The notes under the pieces were generated by a model, which saw only the letters and a program-made list of their open reading frames with translations, was not told the origin of the DNA and did not search any database. A stretch of DNA of 64,000 nucleotides from Phyto melanocephala (lineage: Eukaryota; Arthropoda; Insecta; Diptera; Rhinophoridae). Within the stretch, counting starts at the first letter, position 1, and the number at the start of each line of letters is the position of its first letter. The position numbers and the translations under genes were made by a program. Below are positions 20,571-34,002 of this stretch, piece after piece. Location of the stretch: positions 98,844,562-98,908,561 of the forward strand of contig OW799236.1 of assembly GCA_941918925.1 (NCBI GenBank), in the 5' to 3' direction.

Positions 20571-21782
20571 AATTGAACCTTTTACAGACATACAATTTTA
20601 ACAAATTTGACGTTTCATCTGATCACTTTTGAATCGCTATTAACAATTTGATTTTTTATCCCCATTTATAATCAAAATTAATCACTTTTTTTAAAAAAAA
20701 AAAGTGCGGTATGTATTTCTATTTGTCATTTAGGTCAGAGTGATAATTTTTTATCATTTCATTATAAACATACATACAAACAAACATACTTATTTTAGAC
20801 AAGCTACATACATATATATATTGTGCATACTTGAATACATATGTATGTATGTATATGCATGCGGTGTTATCAGGTCCTATTATCTTATCTAGAATTTTAT
20901 TTCGATCCATTCATTCACTTACAAAGACAGACAGACAGAGCGATCAGTTTAAAGGCGATCTATGTATATACACACATACATACATACCCATATTTTGTTT
21001 ACTTATATAAGAGGAAATAAGAGACGATTAACAAAAGTACTTGCTACAAACACATACACACGTCTGTCTGTCTGTCTGTCTGTATGGCTATCGAAACCAA
21101 ACAGAACAATTTAAATTCATTTTATTATGTCGTTATTGTTGTCATTGTTGCCGATGTGTATGTTAAACTTTATGTGTATGCAAATGTGTATGTTCTCTAT
21201 GTAGTATATGCTCGCACATTACATTGCGTATTTCATTGTCAGTTGTCTTGAACTCTGACCACCTGACCTCCATTGAACTTTGCAACAAAAACAATCTGCA
21301 GCGGTTGTGTCAACAAGAAAACAAACGGTTTAACAAAACAAACTACAACACTGTTGGAAATAGTGGTACAATTGTACCAAATTTTGTACTACTTGCTACA
21401 TCGCTACTTTTATGTTTTAATATTTCAAGAAATCCAAACGTTTCTTTTTGTTATATTCCTACTTGTTACCGAGTGAAGCCAGTGTATATTCTATATTAAG
21501 TTTAATTTAAATATCAAAATATACTTTAAGTCAACAGTTTATCATTTTAAATATGAACCATGAATTTCATATCATATTCATCACTTCAATAAAAAAAATA
21601 ATAAGTTAAAGTACTTTGACTGTGCCAAATCTAATATACAATTCACCAACGTATACCTACATATACCAAAATTAAATATCCTACACAGATACATATCTAA
21701 GAAACGAGTCTAAAAGTAATCTGGTAATCATACGTATGTTAACAAAAAAAAAACATATTTCTGCCATTATTATGCCGATTTG
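20571..21782. other. Spacer with microsatellites
   Basis: CATA/TATG runs at about 20768-20862 and 20968-20990, GACA near 20925-20940, and CTGT repeats at 21063-21084. No gene found; the 91-codon frame at 21224 shows no domain. Confidence 0.5.
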
Positions 21783-22550
21783 TATACCCGCCACCAAAAA
21801 AAATGGGGGGGGTATATTCATTTTGTCATTCCGTTTGTGACACATCGAAATATCTATTTTAGACCTCATATTTTAAATCGGGGTTTCATTTTATGACCAT
21901 CTAGCTATATACGTCCGTCTGTTGATATCTCGATAGAGGTCGGACGGAAAAAGCTAAGTGCCTCAAATTTTGCCAGAATATTTCTTATACACAAGGTTTG
22001 TTTGGCATTGACTAAATCGATTGGCGAAATTGGAATATTAAGAAGATAGTTATAGCTCGTAATGCAAGAGTAGGTCAAAAAAACCATGTCCTTCCAACAT
22101 CGCATAAAATTGTGTCTAAACGCATTAACTTAGAGCCATGAAATTTCGTACATATAGCTTTCTAGTCAATGTCATTGTTATGTCAGAAAATGAAGGTGAC
22201 ACGCCCACTTTAACGCCTTCCTGCCATATAACGCTTCATCTTAAATTTATATAATTTCTTTATGGACAAAGTTTTTGTAATAAGGACTATATTGAAATAT
22301 CTTAGTTGTATTAATAAACACGCCTACTTTAACGCCCACTTTCATTGAAAGACTAAATTTACGAAAATATTTTAATAGGATATCAAAGTTTTGCAAAGAA
22401 AGTGATACATATTTTAGTATAAAAAGATTATTCTATAGCGATTACTGTTAATAACAAAATAATAAAGTTTGTGCTATAAAAGTACATCAAATTATAATTA
22501 GTGGTGGGTAAAAAAAATTCGACACAGCCGAATATAGTGCTCTCACTTGT
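21783..22550 (+). mobile_element. DINE-1-like element, type B, complete copy
   Basis: Starts TATACCCGCCACCAAAAAAA, then GGTATATTCATTTTGTCATT, a short ACGTCCGTCTGTTG tract near 21910, and CACGCCCACTTTAACGCC modules. It ends GTGGTGGGTAAAAAAAATTC with the hairpin-like ATTCGACACAGCCGAAT and GCTCTCACTTGTT. Same plan as type A with different interior. Confidence 0.8.
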
Positions 22551-22652
22551 TATAAAATTATAGTATTTTCACAAGGACTTATTATGTAACTAAAATTTCA
22601 AGTTGATCGAACCTATTAAATATATAAAAAATACATTTAAGTGTTAAACGTA

Positions 22653-23095
22653 CACAGAAAAAATAAATCTGAATTTCAATTACCAAATTAATTCAATTAA
22701 TTGAATTTTTATTATTTTGCGCTTTGTTACTTTTTGGCCTAAAATTAATAGAAGCAAACAAATGGCATTGTTTCTTTATATTTTTAAAAATATATCAAAA
22801 TATGCAATAATATCTAATATATCTTCCGAAGATTAGTTGTTTGTTTTTGTTGTTGTTTATTTTAATTTTTTTTCCTTTATTCTATCCAGTTAAAAGCAGA
22901 TTTTACATCCTCAAAAGCTTTTCTTTATAAAATATTTTATTTATTTAAAAAAAAGACACAATTTAATTTATTTTTCAATAGAATTCAATATTAATTAATA
23001 AAATTTATTAAATAAATTGCAAATATTAATAAATTTTTTTAATAAATCAAATATACATTTAATTAAACATTTTTAGATAATATTTTTTTTCTGTG
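22653..23095. mobile_element. AT-rich MITE with CACAGAAAAAA ends
   Basis: A 443-bp element with inverted ends CACAGAAAAAA and TTTTTTTTCTGTG, each bordered by TA (22651-22652 and 23096-23097). The inside is almost pure AT with AATTAATTCAATTAATTGAA near 22688. No protein. Consistent with a Tc1/mariner-type MITE. Confidence 0.65.
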
Positions 23096-23097
23096 TA

Positions 23098-23429
23098 CTT
23101 TTCAGCTTGTATGGAGATGCATAAAAAAAGAAATTAATATGCAAAAACTTTTAATTTTACAAAGCAACAATTGACACCCCAAAGTGGTAAATATTTATGT
23201 ACATTGATAGAAATTTGCATATTTAATGCATCTTGATATTTGGACATATGATATTAATAATGGAGTATCTATAAACTAATAGGTCGATTATCGTTAGCAA
23301 TAGAACTTCAGTTTCGTTTGTCAGTTGTAAAATAAAGTATTCCAGAAAGCAACTTGTGTCTAAAAGCTGTTTATTTTTGTCAAATAGTGATTGTATTGTG
23401 AACATACATACGATTTAAGAACGTATTAT
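23098..23429. other. Spacer
   Basis: No feature recognised. Confidence 0.5.
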
Positions 23430-24163
23430 TATACCCTTCACACAGTGAAAAAGGGTATTTATAGGTATTTTCATTTTGAAAGCTTATGAATAGGGAAGTC
23501 GATTCAGCTCTGTCAGTCTGTCCGTGTGTATGTTGAAATCAACTATTTTAAGCCCCCCGACATCGCCTGGACCCGGGTGAGGTATTAAAATATCAGAAAT
23601 ATTCGGGAGTAGATCGGTATTGAAAATCAGAAACATCGGTACATAAACAACTGAGATATGAGCAAAAAACCACGACCACCTCGATTTTTTTTTCACAAAA
23701 ACAACATTACAACAACAACTTACATACGTACAAACGTGTATACTGGTTAAAGTAAACGTAGCATCGAATCCCAGCTGAGCCAAAAAAATTTTTTTTTTAT
23801 TTTTTTTATATTTTTTTTATTTTATAAATTATTTATATTTTTATTATTATTATTTTTTAATTTTTTTTGTTTTTATTTTTAATTTTTTTTTTTTTTTTTT
23901 TTTTTTGTTTTATATTTATTATTTATATTTTAATTATTTTTTCTAATTTTTTTTAAAATTTTTTTTTATTTTTTTTAACATATATACGTAAATTTATAAT
24001 TTTACAATGGGATGTTTTTATATATGTATGTTTTTTATATACATATGTATGTACGTATTTCATATGGAATAAATGGTGATACAAACTACTGTTATTGCAT
24101 GACTACTCGTTGTGAAGTGTATATGAAATTCGGCACGGCCGAGTATAGCACTCTTACTTGTTT
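23430..24163 (+). mobile_element. DINE-1-like element, type A, copy 5
   Basis: Starts TATACCCTTCACACAGTG, with the CTGTCAGTCTGTCCGTGTGT tract near 23511, a T-rich block (about 23785-23975), and the terminal hairpin region ATTCGGCACGGCCGAGT then CTCTTACTTGTTT. Closest relative in the window is copy 3; a small internal deletion removes the segment after GGTATTTATAGG. Confidence 0.85.
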
Positions 24164-24289
24164 CAAATACATTTATTTTGAAATTTATCTGCTTCTAACA
24201 GTAGCCATTTCCCATGGCATCAAATTTTTCTATAGAAACGTATACAATAATTTTTTATAAAATAAATAAAATCAAAAAAAAAGCAATTT

Positions 24290-24585
24290 TAAAAGTAGTG
24301 ATTTTTTATAAATTACGCGCTTTTATCTCGGTGTGAGTGCTTTTTGAAATAACAAAGTTGACAACGCTACTTATTTAGGTTATTTAAATCAAGTACTTAT
24401 TTATTGTTATAAAATTAAGTACTATTTAAGTTAAGTTTACAAATAAGTACTTATATGGTAATAAGTACTTATATGGTAATTAGTACTTATATGGTAATAA
24501 GTACTTATATAGTATAATAAGTACTTGCCTCCAATGACATGTTAATATAATCGGTTTAGATGGCAAATATTAAGTAGTGAAGAAC
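24290..24585 (-). repeat. Interspersed repeat shared with 19711-20010
   Basis: Inverted relative to the copy at 19711. Contains GTACTTGCCTCCAATGACAT and the AAACCGATTATATT-type end when read on the minus strand. It includes an 18-bp tandem array (next entry). Confidence 0.55.
24442..24528. repeat. 18-bp tandem array with TAAGTACTTA palindromes
   Basis: About four and a half units of AATAAGTACTTATATGGT with small changes (for example AATTAGTACTT in unit 3). Each unit holds the palindrome TAAGTACTTA. Confidence 0.9.
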
Positions 24586-25989
24586 TGTTTTATGATACAT
24601 TCAACTTATTATTTTGTAATGAGAATTTTGAAGAATTAGGAAGTGACTCCCGGCTTACAACACTAACGACCCTTTTCACAATGTACGATTATGATTTTAA
24701 CATCAGCTCTAACCGTTAGTTAGGCAAAATTGATTTTTACAAAGTACGATCAGCTGTTTAATCAGAAAGTTTCATTGATATTTAACCGAAAAAATATCCC
24801 GGTAAGGATTTCAACTAGAGGAAGAAAGTGGGATAAAAAAATGGGAAGAAGAAATTACCATTTACGTTGTGGCAATATTTTTAATTTTAAAAGTGTAAAG
24901 GCTAAAGAAAAGATGAAACATGTACATTGTATTATAATTTTTGTCCATTTTTTGTTTTTGTTTTGATAGCTTGTTTTATAAAAATTCTCATTCTTGTAAA
25001 ATTGAGATAATAATACATTGTAAAAATTAGCGTTTTAAATGAAAGTTATTTCACAGGTAATTGAGAAAGCTTAACTCAAATCTTCACTTAGTTGTTTTTA
25101 TAATTCGATTTTCGAAAATAACATCGCAAAATTGATTTTCTATCCATAAATTTAAAAAAAAAATATATGCATACTTGTCTCAAACTAATATTATAGAAAA
25201 TATAAACCGAAGCTATATATAAATGTACCCTTGCCATCCCTGATGACGGATATAAATATTTCAGTAGTGAATGGCTTTTGTTTATACTTATATTCAATTT
25301 TGGTAATTTTAATATGTCAATTAGAAAAGATATATTTATATCTGTTTTATTTTCTATCCTTATTTTTTATTAATAAGTTTTTATTTTAAGTTTCAAACCA
25401 CGATTTGGTATAATTACTGTTTATTGTGTACATTTAAACGTCTTATTGGTACGATCTTTAAATGTTCAGATACCAACAGTGATCTTCTGCCTTAAAAATG
25501 TATTCAGAATTGTTGCTAATAACAATTTTTTGCAGTACAACCAGTTGCAGTTTTAACCCGATACTCACTCTGTCACTCTAACCCCATACCTAAAAGAACA
25601 CTCTCTCTCACTACCACCGATACACTTGTTGAGGCTCCCAATAAAAAAAAAGAAACAAAACAAATGAAGAACATAAAATTAGCGAACTGAATGAATTCAA
25701 CTGTTCGATTGTATGTAGAGAGCAGAGTTGTCACTTGTTGGGTAATGATGCGAGTTGGGTGTAATTTTTGTTATCGTTTGTAGAACGTAGATAAGTCACA
25801 TATGAAAGTGTCATTCGTGAAAATTATTTCTCATGTTCTTTTTAATTTTTTTGTAATAAAAACCTTTTTTTTGTGAAAAAGTAAGTTTTTTTTCTTTAAT
25901 TATGTCCAATTTTTTCAGTTTTTAGTTAAATCTTAAAAATTTTTCCAACTCTTAATAAAATTTAAAAATGTCTTACTTTATTGAAACTG
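24586..25989. other. Spacer
   Basis: AT-rich, with a CT-rich patch near 25600-25615. The 78-codon frame at 24730 has no recognisable domain. Confidence 0.5.
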
Positions 25990-27000
25990 AATACTATTAG
26001 AGTTAGCGTACATATGGATTTGTGATTCTACTTGAAATTATTTTCCATATTCATTTTCGAGCCTATAAAGTTTATTTTTGCTGAATCCTTATTCGAGTAC
26101 GTAGAAAAATTGGAATTATGAATTTCCATAGGTCCGTGTGTATGTTGAAATCAGATTTTTTGAAGCCTAGACTCATATTATTGAGAAGGAATTTGTGTAA
26201 AAATATATCCCCACAATATTGGTATCAAATGAAAAGGCTTGACTAGAATTCAATGTACAATAAGAAATCCAAATTTAAGATACACAAATTTTATTATTTG
26301 TGATTAGGGAAGCTGATTGAACGATGTCCATCTATATGTCTATTTAAATGAACTTCAAGCCCTCTTCAACAGTGGGGAGAAAATTAGTATTGAAAGCCAG
26401 CAAAACCGGTCCAATATCTGCTGGGATATAAACAAAGAAACAAGACTGCAAATAATTTTTTTCTGTATTTTTTTTTACATTAAACTTAAAAAACTTTCAT
26501 CTCTCTTCTTACAATCAAGTATGTTATTATTAATATACATGACATAGATCTTTGGTTTTTCATAGAAAGCCTTGGAGAAATCAGTCACTAATAAATCGGA
26601 AGTTTAAGGTAAAAATCATTTCAACAAATATTTTCTGATAATACATATATGACACTTTAGTCTCATCAAATATTTTGTTTTTGGTTTGAAGCTAACTGGG
26701 ATATAAGCACAAAAATATATGAAAATGTTTCAGTATTGTACTTATAAAAATCGATTTCCTTCTGCTTCAATTTTCTGATTTATATTAGATTAAATACAAT
26801 GGCTAGACTAGCAAAATATGTCTTGCTAAAAATCCAAAATTTAGATCGGCGTCCGAAACAAAATGGCGGTTATGGGCAAACAAATAAAAGAGCTTGACTA
26901 TATAAAAATTCAAAATCAAAGATTTTATTCAAAAGAATATAGTAGAAAAATTTTTTCTTAGCCATTTTTCAATAAAAGGACTAAAAGGACTAGTAGAATT
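25990..27000 (+). mobile_element. Decayed DINE-1-like element, type A
   Basis: Only partial matches remain: TTTTCGAGCCTATAAAGT, GGTCCGTGTGTATGTTGAAA near 26132, CACAATATTGGTATCAAATG near 26212, and AAATGGCGG near 26861. Neither terminus is clear, so both limits are approximate. Confidence 0.5.
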
Positions 27001-28527
27001 CACTACACGAAGACATAATTTGAAGTGTCAGATGAAAACTGGAAGTTTTTTTAAAAACGTATTTGGCAACACTAATGTTCATACGTACATGCATGGTGTA
27101 ATTACGTAAGGTGATAGCGTAAAGGAGAGCAATTTTTCTCTCTCTTTTTTATGTATGGAGTTTGACAATTTCCGGAGTTGAAAACATTTTTTTAAATATG
27201 TAGTTTGACATACTCCAGAACACAAAAAAATAGTCAGCTGGGCTGGCACCGCCACCTTGTATAAGTGTACCCTGCGTACATGTAAAAATATTTTCGTCCA
27301 TCTGCCATTTAAATGGATATGCATATAAATATTTTCTTCTGCTTGGAGTTGTGTAGATATTTAAATTTTAACGGTATTTAGGTATATCTTAATTTGTAGA
27401 TAAATTGTTCTTTGTTTTTTTAATTTTGTAGAATTGATCGGGGATTAAGTTTTGGATGTATATATCATCTATAAAATTTTCTGGTTTTTAGTTTTTTTTT
27501 ACCATAGCTCGTGTTTGTTTACTTATACCTCACCAAGTTATAGGGGGATTGTGGGGGTTCTCGATAGCGATTGATTTCCTAAAGACTAATTCCACATATA
27601 CAACATGTGGGTGTTTTAAAAGTTGATTTAATCGAATTCTCTCTTCATAAGCTTTCAGTAAATAGATATTTGATAGGGTTGGAAGAAAACATAATAGAAA
27701 TAACAAACCTAAGGACAAATCTATATACATATATCCTTACCACAACAGGTGCAGGATATAATAAAAGAAGTCATTGAAATTAATGTTTTTATATAAAAAT
27801 TAAATATTTTCAATTACACATAATTTAGGCTATTTCTATTCTGAAATTAATAATTATTTAAATATGTACTAGTATAATATGCTGTGACTGAACTGCGTCA
27901 GTTTTTAATGAAAAATATTACCAAAGAAAAGAACAATAGTACTAATGCTACGTCACTGCTGTATAAATGAAATAAAATGCACAACAAGTGAGCAAAATGG
28001 AGCGTATTTTTAATTTCAATACTAATATGATGAACTATGCCAAAAAGAAAATACGAATAAAATGTGACAAAAATAAAAACAATCATTAAATGAAGGTGTC
28101 GATATGTCAATGTCGAGAGCAAACTTAGATCCACTTGTGCTCCCACCACTTGAAGAGAAATCACAATGAATTCAAGAATACTTCTCTCATGTGTTTACAA
28201 TTTTGCTCGCAGTGTAAACAAAACTAGAGAATATTAAAAGCTAGTAATGATGCCAATTACTTAGACTAAGTACTATGGTAAGCGCTAGTATAATCATAGT
28301 GTCAGAGTCCAATTGAAAGTGGTTTCCAATATATATATGTTTTATATCCTGGCTATTTTATAAGTTCATTTCCTTCTAATATATTATACAATATCTTTGA
28401 TTCTTTCATCCCTTTATAAGACGAATTGTTTAAAATTGTACAGGTTTGGAAAGATGATGTTTATACATTTTTTAACAATTTATTTACAAGATTATTGGCT
28501 GTTAACAGATAGTTACATGATACTAAA
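27001..28527. other. Spacer
   Basis: No gene or repeat boundary recognised; several short minus-strand frames are shadows without domains. Confidence 0.5.
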
Positions 28528-28797
28528 GCTGAAAGTCCATACCACGCATTCTCGCGTCAACGCATTCTATGCATTTTATACCTCATACACTTCCTGCATT
28601 CTGGTTGCATATCATGCTTTTTTGCGCATTAAATAACACAAGTTGAGAGATGGCACTTATTGTGCGAATTTAATCGATAACCAAAACGCTTAATTTGTTA
28701 ACGAAAATTTTAAATTTAATTTTAAACTTAATTACAAAAGTATTTCCTTCTTTTTCAAAGTATTTTTCTAGCAAAAAGAAAAGCAAATAAATACACA

Positions 28798-28838
<41 letters not shown>

Positions 28839-29684
28839 ACTATCTATCTATGTATATATATAAAAGTGAAACTCTGTGTGTGTGTGTGTGTGTTAGCTAC
28901 AGACTCCGAAACTCGGACTCAGGGAGTGTTTATGGGTGATAAAAAGTGGGCGGGGCCACGCCCATAAAAATTAGTTATCGTTTTAAGCTACTTGCAATTG
29001 TCCGATTTTTCTGAAACTTTGCACACATATTGAACTGTCATCACTATATAATTTCGAGATTAGAAAATTGGGCAGGGCCACGCCCATAAAAAAAGTTATA
29101 ATTTTGAGGTATTTGCACTGAACTGATTTTTCTGAAACTTTGCACACACATATTGAGCTCTCATGATTAAACAATTTCGTGATTAGAAAAGTAGGCAGTG
29201 CCACGCCCATAAGAAATAAGTTATCATTTTTAGCAGATCGATTTTTCTGAAATTTTGCACACATATTGAGATGTCATGAGTATACAGATTCGTCAATAGA
29301 ATAGTGGTCAGTGCCACGCCCATTAAAAAAGTTACAATTTTTATCTTCTTGCACTTGATATTCATTTAAAATTCAGAACGCATTTTTATTCATTAAGGGG
29401 CATAGCAACGCGCGCCAGGCTTGGCTAGTACAAACATAATTATCGATAAAATTAAAAATAAAATATAATTAGTCATCCCTAGCATTCAAACTCAGTTGAG
29501 TTGTTCTCTCGCCGCTCATGACGCTTAAAAGAGTAGAAAGTAAACCTACTTTTTGCGCTGTATGCGTCAGAGCGTCCTACAGTTTGTGTTCTGTAACTTG
29601 CAACGTTCAACTACATTAATTCACCTCTTTTGAGAGAGGTGTACGACGCGAAAAAGCGTAGAACGAATGGTGTGGACTTTCAGC
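28528..29684. mobile_element. Element with GCTGAAAGTCC inverted ends
   Basis: Left end GCTGAAAGTCCATACCA and right end TGGTGTGGACTTTCAGC are inverses with one mismatch. Each end continues with CGC-rich text (CGCATTCTCGCGTCAACGC on the left, CGACGCGAAAAAGCG on the right). Total 1157 bp, of which about 630 bp is a Helitron-like insertion (28796-29429). No protein recognised; no convincing target duplication, so the superfamily is open. Confidence 0.55.
28796..29429 (+). mobile_element. Helitron-like or related repeat with four internal modules
   Basis: Opens with a (CTAT)n microsatellite (28798-28850), then AAAGTGAAACTCTGTGTGTG. Four diverged modules of about 113-123 bp follow, each containing GCCACGCCCAT (at 28955, 29077, 29200 and 29313) and most with TTTCTGAAACTTTGCACACA. 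It ends CAACGCGCGCCAGGCTTGGC and CTAGT. A CTRRT terminus after a small GCCA/TGGC hairpin fits Helitron ends. No protein is encoded. A partial relative lies at 50366-50535. Confidence 0.55.
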
Positions 29685-31081
29685 TTAATATTTGAGGTCA
29701 ATTTAGGGCACAAGAGATTCTTAGATAGCTCTAGAAGTCCACTTTTTAACAGTTTGCAAGCAAATGGGGCCATGTTTCATCAATGGCTCGCACAACATTA
29801 TTTTAAAAGTATCCCATATTTCTTTATTTTTTTGAATAAATCAACTTACTGAACTATTTTTCATGTTCATTTGTTGAGCTGTCGTTAAAATGATAATACA
29901 TTTTTTGAATGATCGTTGCCAAAGTGCTTTCTTCATATGAAAAATTAAAACGTGAAATTTTTTTAGAATTCACGTCGTCAGCAAGCTAAATTGACAACAT
30001 TCATTTGTTGTTTTTGCGTGAAATTATATATAGAGCTTGTTACATGTTGAAAAAATTTGAGTAAGACGTTTCTGGTTTAATCGGTGAGATTTACATAAAA
30101 TTACTCACAGCAATGGTTCTCAATATCAAATCTTCTCCGTGTTTGGAGTAGTGTGGCATGTATTTGTAGGTTTTCATTTATTGTTATTTATCTCCATTAA
30201 CAGAATAAAATTGCTCCTCTGTATTTTGTTATCGTACAAATACGTACTGTGGTACGATGCGATGGGATTGCTATTCTCATGTTAGTAAGCCCCAACTAAC
30301 TAACACACCAACATGTGTACAAACCTACACACAACACAATCGTTGTCGTCTCAAACGAAGATAATTATGACAGTTTTTACACATTGTTGATACTGTTGAG
30401 GTTGGGGTTTATTTCTGTCCGCTGTTTATGGTCTTCTCTAGTTGGCCTGAGTATGCGGGACTGAGAGCGTGTATATCGCGGTGGAGTGTATAGATACAAA
30501 GCAAAAGCGATAAAGCAAAACAAACAAAAAATATTATAATAATACATATATGTACATACATAAATATATACAACTTAATAAATTGAAAATAAACCTACAT
30601 ACAAAAAGATCTTTTTTGTTTTCATATCAATTTTATTCCCAACGATCTTGTCAAGTGTGATCGAATTTTATAAAGTTTTAAGTACGAAAACTTGTGTAAA
30701 ATTTATATGATTTTTAGTGATTGAAAATAAAAAATATAAATACTCTAGCAAGAATAGTGAGAGAAGTATAATGTACAAACACTCATAATTATGATACATA
30801 CATATGTATGTATGTACATATATCCGTGCATATCTTATCAATTCATACCTAGTGAAATGAGGAAAAAACAAAATAAATGAAAAAAAACAAGCACGTGACA
30901 GTAACAACTTGAATATATGTATGTATATTACGCAAAACAGACACATCGAAAACGTAAAAATTGTATGTTATTTAACCATTTATCGAGGTAAATTTTGTTA
31001 ATACCACAAGTACCTACATGATATTCAAATTAAACAAAAATTATAAAATGATCAGTTAATATCAATATTTAAATGTATGTT

Positions 31082-31115
<34 letters not shown>

Positions 31116-33184
31116 GCGTCTAATAAATTAAAGTCAGAATTGAAATCTTGTAGACAATTTACTAACAACGAGTGATAGCAACAAAATATTTAACTCAATA
31201 AATAATGTAGATTTTTTTTATTTAATTTTAAAAAATTTCTCTCGCTCTCTATTTGCTCTTAACAAAATAAATTTAAAACCAAAGCAAATACCTACATCTA
31301 TACTTACATACAAAAATATCTATGAAATGTCAAAGTGACAGCAACACTAAAAACCCACAACTATTATTAATGTAAAGTTATCCCCATCCATTCGCTATAA
31401 GTCGATAACAGAAAAAACAAACACGACTGAATAAATAGAGTAAACATAAATAAAAAAGCTGAAAAATAAATTGAAGCAAAACTCGCACAAAAACGAAATA
31501 AAAATGCGAAAAAAAAAGTTTAAAAGTCAACCACAAATAACACGGTTGGCAGTAGCGACAGAAAAAAACAGAAGAAAAAAAAAATAAAATATTTATAAAT
31601 TCCGTACTCTACGGTACGAGTTAATAATGCGCTTTAAAGGTTAAAGATACAAAAGCCGTAACACCTCGATACTTTGCGACAATAAATACTACATACGACC
31701 GACAGACATTTACACATGAACAAATACAAAAATAAACACACAGCAACAGATATAATGCATATGTATGTATGTATGCACATATCTACTTATGTATGTATGT
31801 GGGCTTGAATCTTTTTGGCCCGTACGTTGTATATTCAACGTGCCCATATACATACATACATGCACACATACATAATATATTATAAACATACGAACATGCG
31901 CCAAATAAAGAACAAATTTTGACAAAGTTCATAATTTGAATGCAACGTCTAAAGTACTGAGGTTACAGTTGATACACAATTAAATATTTAAACACGAAAA
32001 AAGTATTAATCAGTTAACTATTAATCATCTTTTTAAATCTTTTTACTCATCGACTCCCTTCTGTATTTCGAAATAAATTCTGCAAGAGGAATTGGCGGCT
32101 TTATGAAGTCAAACGCATCAAAAATTCCGTTAAAATAATATAAGAAAATTTGATCAATTTACTATTCCTTGATTCCATTCATAGTATAATCAACTTAATA
32201 AAATTATAGTGAAAATAATTGTTTATATTGAATTACCAACCAAATTCTTGCAATAAATATTATTTTAGAAAAAAAAAAATTAAGAACCGGGGATTGAAGT
32301 CGATGAACTCCGCGCACTAAACTTTTTTTAAATAATTCAATATACACAATCAAAAGGTTTTTATTTTCAAATGCCTTTTTTAAATTAGTTAAATTGAATT
32401 CTTTTAATCATTTTGTTAATTAAACTATTAACATAATCTTACAAGTAATTGTTTAAATAAAAACTAATTCATGTATGTGTGTACATTTAATTTAAAACAA
32501 ATCAAAATAGAGTACATACAGCCCACATTGGCAATAGAATAATGATTTTGAAAACATAATGAAACATTTTGGAGATGCTGTTTTCTTTATAATCACCTCT
32601 TACTTCAAAGACAAATTTTTACTTCAATTTAGATATGAATTGTATTAAAAAAAAAGTTTAAGGACCATTAAGAACATGCCTTCAGTTAATTGGAGGATTT
32701 TGTCGGACCGATAAATGACTTCGCATTATAAAGCCTTCATTTATTATTTTTTTACCCATTAAATATTAATTTTATTATTAATAATAATAACAATAAAAAA
32801 ATTTAGTTTTAATAGTGAAAAGCTATTTATCGGGCACAAAAAATCCTACCTTTAATTAACGGCAAGTTGTATTAATGGCCCTTAAACACAAAAGGTAGTT
32901 ATTTAGAGAATTAAATTATTAGTAATTGAATATTTTTTATCTACCATAGACATTTATCTACCAATTAATACATTTAAGTTTTTCCATTCGGTAGATAACA
33001 TTTTTCCTATTCAACTTTGAACCTCTGTTTTAGAATTGTGTTGCTATACTGCAGAATCTGCTATTCATCTCATTAATACTTATTGTGGAGGAGTGTATAT
33101 TTAGTTTAATTGTCCATGACAAGATTTTGTTTCAATCTAGATCTACTTATGTATAGTGATATACAAAGATCACTATAGAATATA
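29685..33184. other. 3.5-kb spacer without recognised genes
   Basis: The longest stretch free of recognised transposons. It holds GT repeats at 31084-31112, CATA/TATG runs at about 30796-30815, 31759-31800 and 31849-31875, and A-rich tracts near 31430-31590. The more GC-rich text around 30410-30495 looks unlike the repeats. Possibly host intergenic or intronic sequence. Confidence 0.45.
31084..31112. repeat. GT microsatellite
   Basis: Uninterrupted GT dinucleotides, about 14 units. Confidence 0.9.
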
Positions 33185-33821
33185 AAGCGTGATCCATTTT
33201 GAGGTTCCATACTTTTTTAAAGAAAAAAAAAACACAGAAAATTCAAATTTAATAGGGAATGTTTATTATCATTTGAAAGAACATTCTTTGGCATTTATTT
33301 TTTTAAGTTGGCCGTTGCTACGTCGCAGATGGTCCATCCCTTGGGTCCATTTTTCGATAACTCGTTCGAGCATTTCGACTGGTAACTGGCGAATGACACG
33401 AGAGATTTTTTCCTCTAAGGCCTGAATCGAAGCGGGGTTGTCCGCATAAACTTTAGACTTAACATATCCCCACAGGAAAAAGTCTAATAGTGTGAAATCA
33501 CACGATATTGGCGGCCAACCGAACACCATCGTATCTTCTTGGAACTTTTTAAGAGCCCATAGAGCAAAGCGATGTCGCTTGGGAAGGTCGAGCGGCTTCA
33601 GTTGTTGCACAAGCTGTATTTTGTGCGCTTTCAATTTAAGTTGAGCGAAGTGCACAAAACACATTCCTCACAAAACGTGAATTTTCGTAATAAAGTAAAC
33701 GTTTCTTTCCATTATGAAATGCTAAACAAAAATAACATGACAGCATGGTACGACTCACACGTGATCTGTCAAAAAAAAAAGACTATTGAAAAAAGTATCT
33801 CTACCATTAGATCCGCAGTAA
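33185..33821 (-). mobile_element. Deleted mariner-like element, second subfamily
   Basis: Left end after TA (33183-33184) is AAGCGTGATCCATTTTGAGG with ATACTTTTTT further in. The right end shows AAAAAGTAT and AGATCCGC in inverse order, so the repeat is diverged and its limit approximate. It encodes a deleted transposase on the minus strand. Confidence 0.75.
33269..33664 (-). pseudogene. Mariner-like transposase lacking its catalytic core
   Basis: The open frame of 131 codons reads LKLKAHKIQLVQQLKPLDLP, KRHRFALWALKKFQED, then jumps to FGWPPISCDFTLLDFFLWGY, VKSKVYADNPASIQALEEKI and WTQGMDHLRRSNGQ. The first part is the linker after the HTH domains; the second begins at the third catalytic aspartate (ISCD). 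Everything between, including the first and second aspartates, is missing, yet the frame stays open across the junction. The protein would be inactive. The remaining C-terminus resembles, but differs from, those at 7520-8226 and 12387-13101, so it is a separate subfamily. Confidence 0.88.
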
Positions 33822-34002
33822 TTTTTCATTAATGCCTGCTGATGTCTCAATTTAGTAAAACATTTTTAAACAGATTTTAAACAAAACATCATCATTAAAA
33901 ATTGTTATTTAACAAAAATTCGGCATGATATTTTCTTTCTTTACTTACGGCGAAAAAATATTCTAATGAAAAGAAGGAGGGAATATACACATAAATTTGC
34001 TA

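Noticed and set aside
28797..28855. CTAT repeat as an independent feature
   Set aside because: It is the 5' part of the Helitron-like repeat and is described there.
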